Source: Candidatus Peregrinibacteria bacterium CG1_02_54_53 (GTDB taxonomy: Bacteria; Patescibacteriota; Gracilibacteria; Peribacterales; Peribacteraceae). From it: a stretch of 49,579 nucleotides of DNA. The stretch lies in assembly GCA_001872575.1 (NCBI GenBank), contig MNWP01000033.1, positions 62,249-111,827 of the forward strand, read 5' to 3'. Under the pieces are notes generated by a model. That model was not told where the DNA came from, ran no database searches, and was given only the letters and a program-made list of their open reading frames with translations. Made by a program: the position numbers and the translations under genes. Positions 9,716-17,500 of the stretch are shown piece after piece; the stretch's first letter is position 1; each line of letters begins with the position of its first letter.

Positions 9716-10183
9716 ATGAGAAAGCGAACGAATGTTTTTCTGTCGAAGGGTGCCAATGCACCCTTGTACTTTCATCTCGTTGGAATTGCGAAGGGTCACA
9801 CAGTACGCATTGCACATCTGCGCGATTGGTCTGTGTATCATTGTCCGGGATGGGATGCGCCCATTGCGATGACCTGGGATCGGCTCGGTCATGAACGTTT
9901 GTTTGTCACCAGTATTCAACAGCCGATGACTCATGACGAGGCAAAAGCTCGAATTGATCAATGGCAAGAACAGGATGACTGGACGACCCACCGTCATGAA
10001 TACAGCGGTTTGGTCATCCCTCTCGTTGCCCACGAGAAATTCGTTATCGTTCCTGAAGATGGCGATATCGAGGAAGGAGAGGGGACGAAAATTCTTACGT
10101 TCGAGCCTTCGTGTCTGTTTTGGCACGAATGGCAGAAGGACGGCCACGAGGCGGCAACTGCCGCTACGATCATCATTCGCTGA
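9716..10183 (+). CDS. Hypothetical protein, 155 aa
   Basis: I do not recognise this protein. ATG 9716 is chosen because GGAG lies five bases upstream; an in-frame TTG at 9701 is less likely. The sequence (MRKRTNVFLSKGANAPLY...) looks soluble and mixed alpha/beta, rich in His and Trp (WSVYHCPGWD, FWHEWQKDGHE), with no signal peptide or membrane helix. It ends with a strong terminator and stands alone between two oppositely oriented transcripts, so it is probably a single-gene unit. The opposite strand has a long but compositionally implausible open frame. Confidence 0.65.
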   Translation: MRKRTNVFLSKGANAPLYFHLVGIAKGHTVRIAHLRDWSVYHCPGWDAPIAMTWDRLGHERLFVTSIQQPMTHDEAKARIDQWQEQDDWTTHRHEYSGLVIPLVAHEKFVIVPEDGDIEEGEGTKILTFEPSCLFWHEWQKDGHEAATAATIIIR

Positions 10184-10205
10184 TCCAACTGCTTCTGCTG
10201 AAATC

Positions 10206-10246
10206 GCCCCGAGACCGCCGCGTGCGTGTCTCGGGGCTTTTCTTTA
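10206..10246 (+). terminator. Rho-independent terminator of the 9716 gene
   Basis: A perfect 10-bp stem, GCCCCGAGAC/GTCTCGGGGC (10206-10215 and 10228-10237), is followed by TTTTCTTT. It overlaps the stop codon of the convergent minus-strand gene at 10244. Confidence 0.9.
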
Positions 10247-12166
10247 ACGTTGTCTGTCTATTTGCCGCAGTGCCGCTCTTGCCTGCGCGTTTGTCGGATC
10301 GAGCTGCAGAATTTGTTCGAACTGTTCCGTTGCCGCTTTGGCATCGTGTGCGTGGTTGAACAGCAGGATCCCAAGGTTTAAGCGTGCCGCGGTAAATTTT
10401 GGCTGCAGGCGTACGGCCTCGCGGTAGGTGCCAATGGCTTCGTCATTGCGGCCCAGTTTTGCCAGCGCAACGCCCAGGTTGTAGTGCGACTGGGGAAAGA
10501 ACGGATTGAGTGTCAGTGCCGTGCGATACTCGGTGATGCCCTCTTCCAGTTGCCCCGTATTGACGAGCAGGGCACCCAAATTCAGATGTGCGGGAGCGAA
10601 TGCCGTATCGACTTCGATGGCTTCGCGGTACCAACGCTCGGCTTCACTTGCAGATCCCTGCTGGCCGGCAACGGTGCCGAGCCCCAACAGGGCGTATACG
10701 TTTTTCGAATTCAAGCGCAGTGCTTCTTCGTACGAGGAACGAGCAGTGATCAGATCGCCCTGTTCCCGCTGGGCCGATGCAAGGTTGCTCCATATCTTCG
10801 ATTGAGAACGTATGAGGCCCGGTCCTGCGCGTCCGTGCTCGCGCAGGAGAGTGAGGGCTGTACGGTACGAGGCAATCGCCTGATCCTCCTCGCCGCGGTA
10901 GCGCTCCACGTTGCCCAGATTCACGTGTGCGACGTAAGCATCGGGAGAGATCCTGAGAGATTGCGAAAAGAGCGCCTCACTATTTTTCCACGTCCGGGCT
11001 TGAATTGCTGCAAGGATACCTAAAACAACAAGTATCACTGTTGCACCTATCACGCATATGGATTTCCGCCGTTCACCGCAGAGCTTCGTAAGTGCGAGTG
11101 TGACGAGAAAGAAGATGCCGATACTCGGAACGTAGGCGTAACGATCGGAGGCGAAGTAGAAGAAATCCCCCTTGGCAAAATTAAAGAGAGTGGGCGAGAC
11201 CGTGATGAGGAAAAAAGCGATGCCGAAAAAAACATTCCTGCTCCACTTCAGTGAAACCAGAGCGGTTACGAGCAGTGCAAAAAACAGCAAGAGGGGAATG
11301 AGAATATCTGCGCGCCTGAGTGTGACATCGCCGACGAATGGATACAGCACCGAGAGGCCGACGGGTGCGAAGATTTTTTCGAGGTAGAAGACTGCGCTCT
11401 TTGGGGCCATGAATAATTTTTCATTCAGACCGGATGAGCCGAGAACATCGGTTTTTCCGATCCAGGCAATGATGCCAAAGATCAGCGAGAGCGCGAAGAA
11501 GGGGATTTTTTCGATGAATATGCTCCGGTTCCACGTGCGTTTCTCTCGCCAGTCGAGCAGGAGCAGGATGACAGGAAGGGTCACTACGGTAACCTTGGCC
11601 AATAGTCCAAGTGTGTAAGCTCCAAGACTGAGAATGAAAGTTCGTCGTTGATGATCAGATCGGTACGCAAGATAGGCGATGAGACTTGCAAGAAAAAAGA
11701 ACGTCGAGAGCACATCTTTACGCGCACTCGCCCATGCAACAGCTTCGGTGTGCAGCGGATGAAGTGCAAAAAGCAGCCCTACGAAGAGTGCGGCCCATCG
11801 TCGTCGTGTAAGAAGGAGCATGAGCCAGGCAACGAGCAGGGCATTGAATGTGTGCCAGAGTAAATTCTGCACATGGTAAATCGTGGCGTTCGTTCCTGCC
11901 AGCAGGTAATCGATTTGGTAGCTGAAGAATGTGAGCGGAATGTAAAGCTCGGGATCATATGTTGTGAAAATCGTTTTGAGTGTCGTTGGGGTGATGGCGC
12001 GGATAGCGGGATTTTCGTAGATGAGTAGCCCGTCATCCCATCGTACGAAGCCGTTGGTGAGTGAGCTGCCGTAGACGAGAATGCTCACGAAGAAGAACAC
12101 ACCCACAATCCACCAACGCAGTGTTGGCGGGGGCAGGGCGGAAGGGGATTCATCGATAGTTCGCAC
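10244..12166 (-). CDS. TPR-containing multispanning membrane protein, TMTC/PMT-like
   Basis: Its architecture resembles TMTC-type GT-C proteins, which transfer mannose or other sugars onto proteins. The N-terminal two thirds have about ten membrane helices with a loop motif FVRWDDGLLIYENPAI (acidic DD pair in the first outer loop) and HPLHTEAVAWASARKDVL, both typical of TMTC-like enzymes. The C-terminal third, from about residue 410, holds about six TPR units (for example APAHLNLGALLVNTG). The start is GTG at 12166, six bases after a -10-like TACAGT. It is the last gene of a co-oriented run with the cupredoxin, cohesin and dockerin genes, 65 bases behind the first of these. A role in glycosylating the surface proteins encoded upstream is inference. 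Confidence 0.75.
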   Translation of the reverse strand: MRTIDESPSALPPPTLRWWIVGVFFFVSILVYGSSLTNGFVRWDDGLLIYENPAIRAITPTTLKTIFTTYDPELYIPLTFFSYQIDYLLAGTNATIYHVQNLLWHTFNALLVAWLMLLLTRRRWAALFVGLLFALHPLHTEAVAWASARKDVLSTFFFLASLIAYLAYRSDHQRRTFILSLGAYTLGLLAKVTVVTLPVILLLLDWREKRTWNRSIFIEKIPFFALSLIFGIIAWIGKTDVLGSSGLNEKLFMAPKSAVFYLEKIFAPVGLSVLYPFVGDVTLRRADILIPLLLFFALLVTALVSLKWSRNVFFGIAFFLITVSPTLFNFAKGDFFYFASDRYAYVPSIGIFFLVTLALTKLCGERRKSICVIGATVILVVLGILAAIQARTWKNSEALFSQSLRISPDAYVAHVNLGNVERYRGEEDQAIASYRTALTLLREHGRAGPGLIRSQSKIWSNLASAQREQGDLITARSSYEEALRLNSKNVYALLGLGTVAGQQGSASEAERWYREAIEVDTAFAPAHLNLGALLVNTGQLEEGITEYRTALTLNPFFPQSHYNLGVALAKLGRNDEAIGTYREAVRLQPKFTAARLNLGILLFNHAHDAKAATEQFEQILQLDPTNAQARAALRQIDRQR

Positions 12167-12231
12167 CGACCCACTGTAAATCCTTCGCGCGCATGGTCAT
12201 AGGCGCAGTTTTAGTTGAACAAAATATTTAT

Positions 12232-13281
12232 TCAAATATACGGCTTTTGCAGAGCCCTTCGTGAAACGAAGAACAGTAAACCAAATGTGCCGAAGATCGT
12301 AACCCAGAGTGCGGGTCCTGTCGAAGGTTGTGCAAGGGGACGAGGCGCTCCTCCGTGCAGCGATATTGCAGACGAAGCGTTTGCGACCGATTTTCCCTCG
12401 CTATCGAAAGGGTGAGTGCGGGTGGCATTCACTGTATACGGATTTACCGGCAGCTGCGTGATGGGCGCGCCAGGAGAGGACTTTGTTCCGGCAGTGGTTC
12501 CGCCAAACGGAAGACTGTCCCGGCTTCCATCATTCTGCACTTGGTCGCCGAACTGCGAGGCAGAGTCGTTTTCGGTCAGGATGGACGTGATATCAATAAA
12601 ATCATCGTCACCTTCAGTGGCGAGTGCGAAGGCCATTGCTACTGCGCGAGAAGAAACGGACGAGGTCGTGGCTGCATTTTGTGAGAAAGACGAGCTTTTC
12701 TGTACGCCTGCGAAAGGTGCCGCTTTTGCGAGGTTCTGTTCAAGAGATGGTCTCACGGCGGTTGGTGTTGATTCGGATGTTCCCGCAAGCACGGTGATGC
12801 TGGCTTCCATTCCCTGTGCACTGATGCTGTAGTACAGGTATGTGCCGGCTATGAAGTCGTCGGTAACGCTCAATGATGCCGTTTCACCCGGAGCGACGGA
12901 AACCATCGAGAAACACTGTCGGTCGCCTGAGCATGGAGCATCCGATTGCAGCACATGTGTGCGATCCGTCTCATTGATCCACTGAATGGAATTTCCGGGC
13001 GTTACAGAGATGGCCTTGGGAGTAAATCCTTCTTGTGTGATGCGGACGGTTGTTGCCGCACCACGATCGATACCGAAGAAGAACGAAAGGCCGATGCTCA
13101 CGGCGAGCAGCATTCCTGCAATCGCGGCGGGCTGACGTGAAAGACGTCGTACACGAGGCTGCAAAACAGTCTGCGTTGGTATCTGGTTTGCCGGCTTCGG
13201 CTTCTCGACAACGCGCACAGGCAGACTCTGTTCTTCGGACGCGTTGTCTGTAGCCTGCCAGTTGGGATGTATATCCGTCAT
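12232..13281 (-). CDS. Secreted cupredoxin-like surface protein with C-terminal sorting-like tail
   Basis: This 349-residue protein has a cytoplasmic tail, a membrane helix or signal anchor (53-70), a cupredoxin fold (about 75-166), a long Ser/Thr-rich low-complexity linker, and a C-terminal helix followed by SRRALQKPYI. The pattern VTPGNSIQWINETDRTHVLQ fits plastocyanin-like proteins and His109 is kept. The usual C-terminal ligand loop (Cys-x-x-His-x-x-x-Met) reads YYSISAQGM, so Cys and His are Ser152 and Ala155 and only Met158 remains. Copper binding is therefore doubtful. QPSTGP before the C-terminal helix resembles a sortase sorting signal. Its ATG shares one base with the upstream TGA (TGATG), so it is coupled to the cohesin-like gene; an in-frame GTG at 13284 is ignored. 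Confidence 0.75.
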   Translation of the reverse strand: MTDIHPNWQATDNASEEQSLPVRVVEKPKPANQIPTQTVLQPRVRRLSRQPAAIAGMLLAVSIGLSFFFGIDRGAATTVRITQEGFTPKAISVTPGNSIQWINETDRTHVLQSDAPCSGDRQCFSMVSVAPGETASLSVTDDFIAGTYLYYSISAQGMEASITVLAGTSESTPTAVRPSLEQNLAKAAPFAGVQKSSSFSQNAATTSSVSSRAVAMAFALATEGDDDFIDITSILTENDSASQFGDQVQNDGSRDSLPFGGTTAGTKSSPGAPITQLPVNPYTVNATRTHPFDSEGKSVANASSAISLHGGAPRPLAQPSTGPALWVTIFGTFGLLFFVSRRALQKPYI

Positions 13282-14915
13282 CACGCACGTGGGGGATTGA
13301 TTGTGGCCACCAGTTGCCTGCGTGATGCAAGTGCCGTTCCGGTTACGGCGGAGATCGTCAGAATGAGCGCAATGACTGATGGCATGCCGGTCTCACCGGG
13401 CACCGTGACGGGCTTTCTCGTTGACAGCAGATCGCCGGTGAGCGGCGCGGTGGATGTCTGGGGACTTCCCACCTCGACAGCCACTTCCTGACTGAAGGCA
13501 GATTCCTCGTCCTGCGAACTGAGAGCGCGAATGGATACAAAGTAGGTGGTCTTCTCGGGCAGGCTGCGAATGGCCATGCTCGTACTCTCCGGCGAGATGG
13601 TCTTGCGCTGAATGTAACGACCCGAGGTCGTTCCATAATAAAGGTTGTATCCTTTGAGCTGTGAAGAGGCGAGCGGATCCCATGCGACGTAGAGGCTGGT
13701 TCCTTCGGTGGTGATGCGCACGTTGCGAACCTGCAGCAGGGCGAATGCCGTTCCGCCAATCGGTGCGGTGAGCCCCGAAGTGGACGAAGATGACTGCGTT
13801 GCGACGGCACAGCGATTGTTCTCACATATGCCGCTGAGACAATTGCCGGAGGCCATGCATGCATTGCCGTCTTCCACCTTAAGAATATCTCCGCGGCAGA
13901 TTCCTCCGCTGCAGAGCCCTCCTCGACAATCGCTGTGAGAGCTGCAGACGGTGCCGTCAGGCAGCAGGGCCACGGAACTCTGCGCACTGGTGACGGAAGA
14001 AGAGCCTGAGCCTGTCATGATGCTTGAACTCGATTGCACTTCGTTGGAGCAGGCGATGGAGCATCCGTCACCGGCGATGAAGTTACCGTCATCACACTGC
14101 TCACCGGCTTCTTTGATGCCGTTGCCGCAGACTGCGGCAGCCGCGGAGGAACGAGAAGATGAGATCGCCGAGCTGCCGCTCCCCGCACCGTGCATCACGC
14201 TACTGACGCTCGAGCCGCTTTCGGATGCATGTGATGTGGAGCTGGAGCCCGATCCCGTCGCAACAGAGGAAACCGACGAGCCGCTTGCTGTTTCTTCGAA
14301 GGCTACAAGGAGTGAGCCGGGGTTCTGAGTCAGGATGTCTTCGTTGCCGCCTCCTGTCTTCAATGCAATGACTCGCGTGTGACCTGTGGGTTGCACGTCG
14401 TAGAAGCTGAGTACGTCGGACTGCGTCTGCGGCACCGATTTCACCGTGAGCAGCAATCGGCCCACCACGATTTCTTCATCGGCCGGTTCTTCTCCCGTCT
14501 TTGCGGAAACATCAATTTTGACAAGACCGTCCGTTGCCGAGAATTCCAGTTCACCCGGAGTAGGTGTCGGCAGAGTCGCTCCTGCGGTGATGCCCTTGCC
14601 TTCCAGAACAACAGAGTTGTACTGCAGCCAGGCACGCACGCGGGCAATCTGACGTTTTCCGGGGTTCGAGAGCACGAGATCCATGTGCATTTGACTGTTC
14701 AATTTTTGCGGAGCCGTCTGCAAGGTGTCCGGGTCCTTCACGGTGTACGTTGCACACGTCGTCGCATCATCTGCGCAGTGTGGACGGAGAAAGAGATTCG
14801 GTTCAGCTCCCTCTTCGGCACTGAATCCGTGTGGGATCAACAGTGCCATAAGCAGGCACAGCGGAAGCAGCATTCTAACGGTGGACAGCCGACGATGAGT
14901 GGCAGTGTGTGTCAT
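13281..14915 (-). CDS. Secreted multidomain protein: cohesin-like, DUF4215-type Cys-rich, fibronectin III
   Basis: This 544-residue secreted protein has a signal peptide (about 11-32) and a beta-sandwich at about 70-205 that resembles a type I cohesin (MDLVLSNPGKRQIARVRAWL, then GELEFSATDGLVKIDVSAKT). A Ser-rich linker follows, then a DUF4215-type repeat with CGNGIKEAGEQCDDGN at 263-278, a second Cys-rich segment (324-369) and an FN3 domain (about 395-483). The C-terminus has VPGETG (505-510), a hydrophobic helix (512-530) and SRR, which looks like a sortase sorting signal. The gene directly upstream encodes a dockerin, which supports the cohesin reading. The start ATG 14915 is preferred over TTG 14930. 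The cohesin call is by pattern only. Confidence 0.65.
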   Translation of the reverse strand: MTHTATHRRLSTVRMLLPLCLLMALLIPHGFSAEEGAEPNLFLRPHCADDATTCATYTVKDPDTLQTAPQKLNSQMHMDLVLSNPGKRQIARVRAWLQYNSVVLEGKGITAGATLPTPTPGELEFSATDGLVKIDVSAKTGEEPADEEIVVGRLLLTVKSVPQTQSDVLSFYDVQPTGHTRVIALKTGGGNEDILTQNPGSLLVAFEETASGSSVSSVATGSGSSSTSHASESGSSVSSVMHGAGSGSSAISSSRSSAAAAVCGNGIKEAGEQCDDGNFIAGDGCSIACSNEVQSSSSIMTGSGSSSVTSAQSSVALLPDGTVCSSHSDCRGGLCSGGICRGDILKVEDGNACMASGNCLSGICENNRCAVATQSSSSTSGLTAPIGGTAFALLQVRNVRITTEGTSLYVAWDPLASSQLKGYNLYYGTTSGRYIQRKTISPESTSMAIRSLPEKTTYFVSIRALSSQDEESAFSQEVAVEVGSPQTSTAPLTGDLLSTRKPVTVPGETGMPSVIALILTISAVTGTALASRRQLVATINPPRA

Positions 14916-14935
14916 GGTGTGAAGAGCCAACGCAA

Positions 14936-15250
14936 TTATGGCAAGGTGCGCAGAATGCGCAGAGCGTCATCAATCGTGAGCGTGCCGTCCTGGTTGGGAT
15001 CGGCAAGCAGTTGATCGGGGGTAGCCTGTCGGTACCCCTGCACCACCTCGAGGATGGTGATGACGTCCTGCACATCGGTGCTGCCGTCGCCAGTGAGGTC
15101 GCCCCTCTGGCTTACGGATCCCGCTTCGATGAGTGCGATGGGCTGCACTTCTCCGGCACTCTGAATGCCGATGAGGAATGCGGCCGTTACGCAAATCCCA
15201 CTGAAGAAGAGAACTCGTAGGAACTGCCGTGAACGGTAGGAAATGCGCAT
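14936..15250 (-). CDS. Small exported dockerin type I protein
   Basis: This 104-residue protein consists of an N-terminal hydrophobic export helix (about 11-29) and a dockerin type I domain. Two calcium-binding loops are clear: DLTGDGSTDVQD (51-62) and DPNQDGTLTIDD (84-95), each followed by the expected helix (VITILEVV and ALRILRTL). Dockerins bind cohesin modules. The next gene of the operon carries a cohesin-like domain 20 bases downstream, suggesting that the two products form a surface complex. The ATG lies eight bases after a -10 box (TATACT), so the mRNA is probably leaderless. Confidence 0.85.
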   Translation of the reverse strand: MRISYRSRQFLRVLFFSGICVTAAFLIGIQSAGEVQPIALIEAGSVSQRGDLTGDGSTDVQDVITILEVVQGYRQATPDQLLADPNQDGTLTIDDALRILRTLP

Positions 15251-15264
15251 TTCGTATTAGTATA
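15251..15264 (-). promoter_or_regulatory. -10 box of the dockerin/cohesin operon (leaderless)
   Basis: TATACT (15259-15264 on the minus strand) lies eight bases before the ATG at 15250, so transcription should begin at or next to the start codon. No clear -35 is seen. Confidence 0.6.
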
Positions 15265-15417
15265 GAAGATTTTCCCTTTTTCCTCTACTGCAGAGACATT
15301 GACTGCAATATATGAATAGTTTCTAGATAGCGAACACTGCAATAGCATTACACGATAAGCCGATCATCAGTAAAGTATCAGGAAAACCAATCTGTGCGTA
15401 CACTTAAGGCTCCTTCA

Positions 15418-16455
15418 ATGGAAAATGTATTTCTCTTTACGGGCGAGAGTACCTTCGCGCTTCAACAGGAGCTCATCCGCTGGATCCGCGAGTTTTGCGA
15501 GCGTCATGGTGAGGAAAACCTGACACGCCTCTCTGCGACGGGTTTATCAGCTTCATCACTGATCAATGAAATAGCCTCCTCCCCCTTCATTGCCGAGCGA
15601 CGCCTGGTCGTCATTGACGGCATTCCGTCCTTTTCAGCAGACGATGCTTCATCTGCAAGACGCAAGGCCTCCAAGGGTGCGCAGAGCATGCAGGCGGTAC
15701 TGGAGAATATGCACCCGCAAGTCATAGTGCTCTTTGTTGCGTCCAAACCCGACCGACGTCTCTCGGCGACCAAGGATCTTCTTGAGTTGGCAACCGTGCA
15801 GACGTTTACCCCGCTCTCCGGTGATACGCTTCTTCGCTGGATTCAGGAGCAGTTTCTTGCAGCGGGCGCCGAGATTGAACCCGCTATCCCCACGCTCCTT
15901 CTTGATCGTGTGGGTGAAGATCAGCAGGTTCTCGCCCAAGAGATTGCCAAACTGTCGCTGTTTACCTTCGGCCGTACGGTCAAACCGCAGGACATTGAAA
16001 TTCTTGTATTTCCATCTGCTGAGCAGTCTGTGTGGAGACTTCTTGATCTGCTGGGAGAGGGACGTGCAGAAGAGGCAGTGCTCTTTTGCCGCATGTTGAT
16101 CAAGAGTGGAGAAAGTGCACAGGAGGTCTGGAGTATCTTTCTCTGGATCGTGACGAGTCTTGCCTCGGTGGTGTCTGCGGTGAGCGAGGGCACCACAAGC
16201 GTACAGAGCATTATGCAGGCAACCGGCGTGAAATTCGGTGCCGCCCGGGCACTGTTACCCCTTGCCCGCTCCTGCAAAAAGGAACAGCTGAATGATTTGC
16301 TCGTACGTGTTGCCGATGCGGATATCGGTCTGAAAACGGGTGTATGGAAGGCCGGTGCGGACTCGGAAGAAGAACTCTTTGCACTTCTCGATCGTTGTCT
16401 GCTGGCATTTCCGCGACGCGGTAACTTCGAACGGGCCGTCGCTCATTCGTCCTGA
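15418..16455 (+). CDS. holA: DNA polymerase III subunit delta
   Basis: The delta subunit is part of the clamp-loader complex that opens the sliding clamp at replication forks. The N-terminus MENVFLFTGEST fits the family pattern (hydrophobic strand, then a degenerate P-loop region). LVVIDGIPSFSADD and the helical middle and C-terminal domains (for example LLDRVGEDQQVLAQEIAKLS) match HolA. At 345 residues the length is normal. ATG 15418 is chosen because TACACT lies 13 bases before it and the family starts here; an in-frame GTG at 15394 would add eight residues. Its 3' end overlaps the convergent gene at 16443 by 13 bases. Confidence 0.85.
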   Translation: MENVFLFTGESTFALQQELIRWIREFCERHGEENLTRLSATGLSASSLINEIASSPFIAERRLVVIDGIPSFSADDASSARRKASKGAQSMQAVLENMHPQVIVLFVASKPDRRLSATKDLLELATVQTFTPLSGDTLLRWIQEQFLAAGAEIEPAIPTLLLDRVGEDQQVLAQEIAKLSLFTFGRTVKPQDIEILVFPSAEQSVWRLLDLLGEGRAEEAVLFCRMLIKSGESAQEVWSIFLWIVTSLASVVSAVSEGTTSVQSIMQATGVKFGAARALLPLARSCKKEQLNDLLVRVADADIGLKTGVWKAGADSEEELFALLDRCLLAFPRRGNFERAVAHSS

Positions 16456-16823
16456 ATTTTACCGAGAATTTCCGCAGCCTTGGCGTTCTCCTGCTCACGT
16501 GATTGCTCTTCTTTCTGGAGACGGTTCTCACGCCGCTTGCGTCGCTCGTCGTCCACTTTCTGCAGAAGCTGCGTCTCGCCGATGCGCTCGATTTCCTTGG
16601 CGTACTTGCGATCGATTGCAGCCAGCTGCTCCTTTTCGTTCGTCAAGATGTCTTGAAGGTTCTGAATTTGTTCCGGAGTCATGACGGGCAGGATATTCAC
16701 CCAGTACTGGCGCTCCTCATCATTCATACTCTCGGATTTCAAAACGAGTTGTATCAACTCGGGATACTTCTTCTGCAATTCCTCAGAAATCTGCACGGTA
16801 GAAGATGTCTTGGGATCGGCCAT
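16443..16823 (-). CDS. Hypothetical coiled-coil protein, 126 aa
   Basis: Function unknown. The N-terminal half (SEELQKKYPELIQLVLKS, then MTPEQIQNLQDIL) looks helical. The C-terminal half is a highly charged, Lys/Arg/Glu-rich coiled coil (VDDERRKRRENRLQKEEQSR). There is no signal peptide or membrane segment, so it is probably cytosolic. It lies just downstream of and co-oriented with greA (56 bases apart) and converges with holA. Confidence 0.65.
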   Translation of the reverse strand: MADPKTSSTVQISEELQKKYPELIQLVLKSESMNDEERQYWVNILPVMTPEQIQNLQDILTNEKEQLAAIDRKYAKEIERIGETQLLQKVDDERRKRRENRLQKEEQSREQENAKAAEILGKIQDE

Positions 16824-16879
16824 GGGTGCAGCCTACGCGGAGCGTACGCAATGCTCAAGGTGAGAATGGGCTTGCGGTC

Positions 16880-17428
16880 TTACGAGACTTTGAGGATCTC
16901 ATACCGAAACGTGCCTCCGGGCGCATTCACGTCGACATTATCACCGCTTTTTTTGCTGAGAAATGCTCTGCCGAGAGGGGATTCGTTGCTGATCTTATTT
17001 TCGATGGGATCGGCCTCCGTCGCACCGACGATGGTGTAGCTCTCGGGATCGTCGCGGTTGGTCTTGTTGCGTACGGTGACGGTGGAGCCGATTTCGACAG
17101 TTTTGTGCGCAGTTTTTTCAGTGATGATCTTGGCGTTCTTGATTTTGCGTTCCAATTCCAGAACACGGCCCTCAACGAATGCTTGTTCGTTTTTGGCTTC
17201 TTCGTACTCCGAGTTCTCAGAGAGATCGCCGTATGAAATGGCCTCTTTCAGTCGCTGAGCGACTTCCTGTCGGCGGGTTTTCTTCAGATAATCCAGTTCA
17301 TCCTGCAGCTTTCTGAGACCCTCGCGGGTGACGAGAGTCTGCTCATCATCTCCAGATGATGCGCTTAAACCACTTCCTCCTGAGGGGAGTGAATCTTCCG
17401 GAAGGGTGAAATCATCCATATCTGGCAT
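16880..17428 (-). CDS. greA: Transcription elongation factor GreA
   Basis: GreA enters the RNA polymerase secondary channel and stimulates cleavage of backtracked transcripts. The N-terminal coiled coil carries the catalytic tip GDLSENSEYEEAK with the acidic residues intact. The C-terminal FKBP-like domain follows (VEIGSTVTVRN... YTIVGATEADP... SPLGRAFLSKKSGD). The protein has about 30 extra Ser/Gly/Asp-rich residues before the usual start (VTREGLRKLQDEL), making it 182 residues against about 158. ATG at Met4 is an alternative start. Confidence 0.93.
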   Translation of the reverse strand: MPDMDDFTLPEDSLPSGGSGLSASSGDDEQTLVTREGLRKLQDELDYLKKTRRQEVAQRLKEAISYGDLSENSEYEEAKNEQAFVEGRVLELERKIKNAKIITEKTAHKTVEIGSTVTVRNKTNRDDPESYTIVGATEADPIENKISNESPLGRAFLSKKSGDNVDVNAPGGTFRYEILKVS

Positions 17429-17500
17429 AGCAAAAGCGGGGGACGAGTGAGCGACATGCTATGCGTACATTGCTCATCTGGCAAGGAATTCCTGGCTTTC

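Noticed and set aside
9515-10147. 210-codon open frame on the minus strand opposite the 9716 gene
   Set aside because: The plus-strand frame has a Shine-Dalgarno, plausible protein composition and a terminator; the minus frame reads as low-quality sequence rich in Arg, Ser and Thr.
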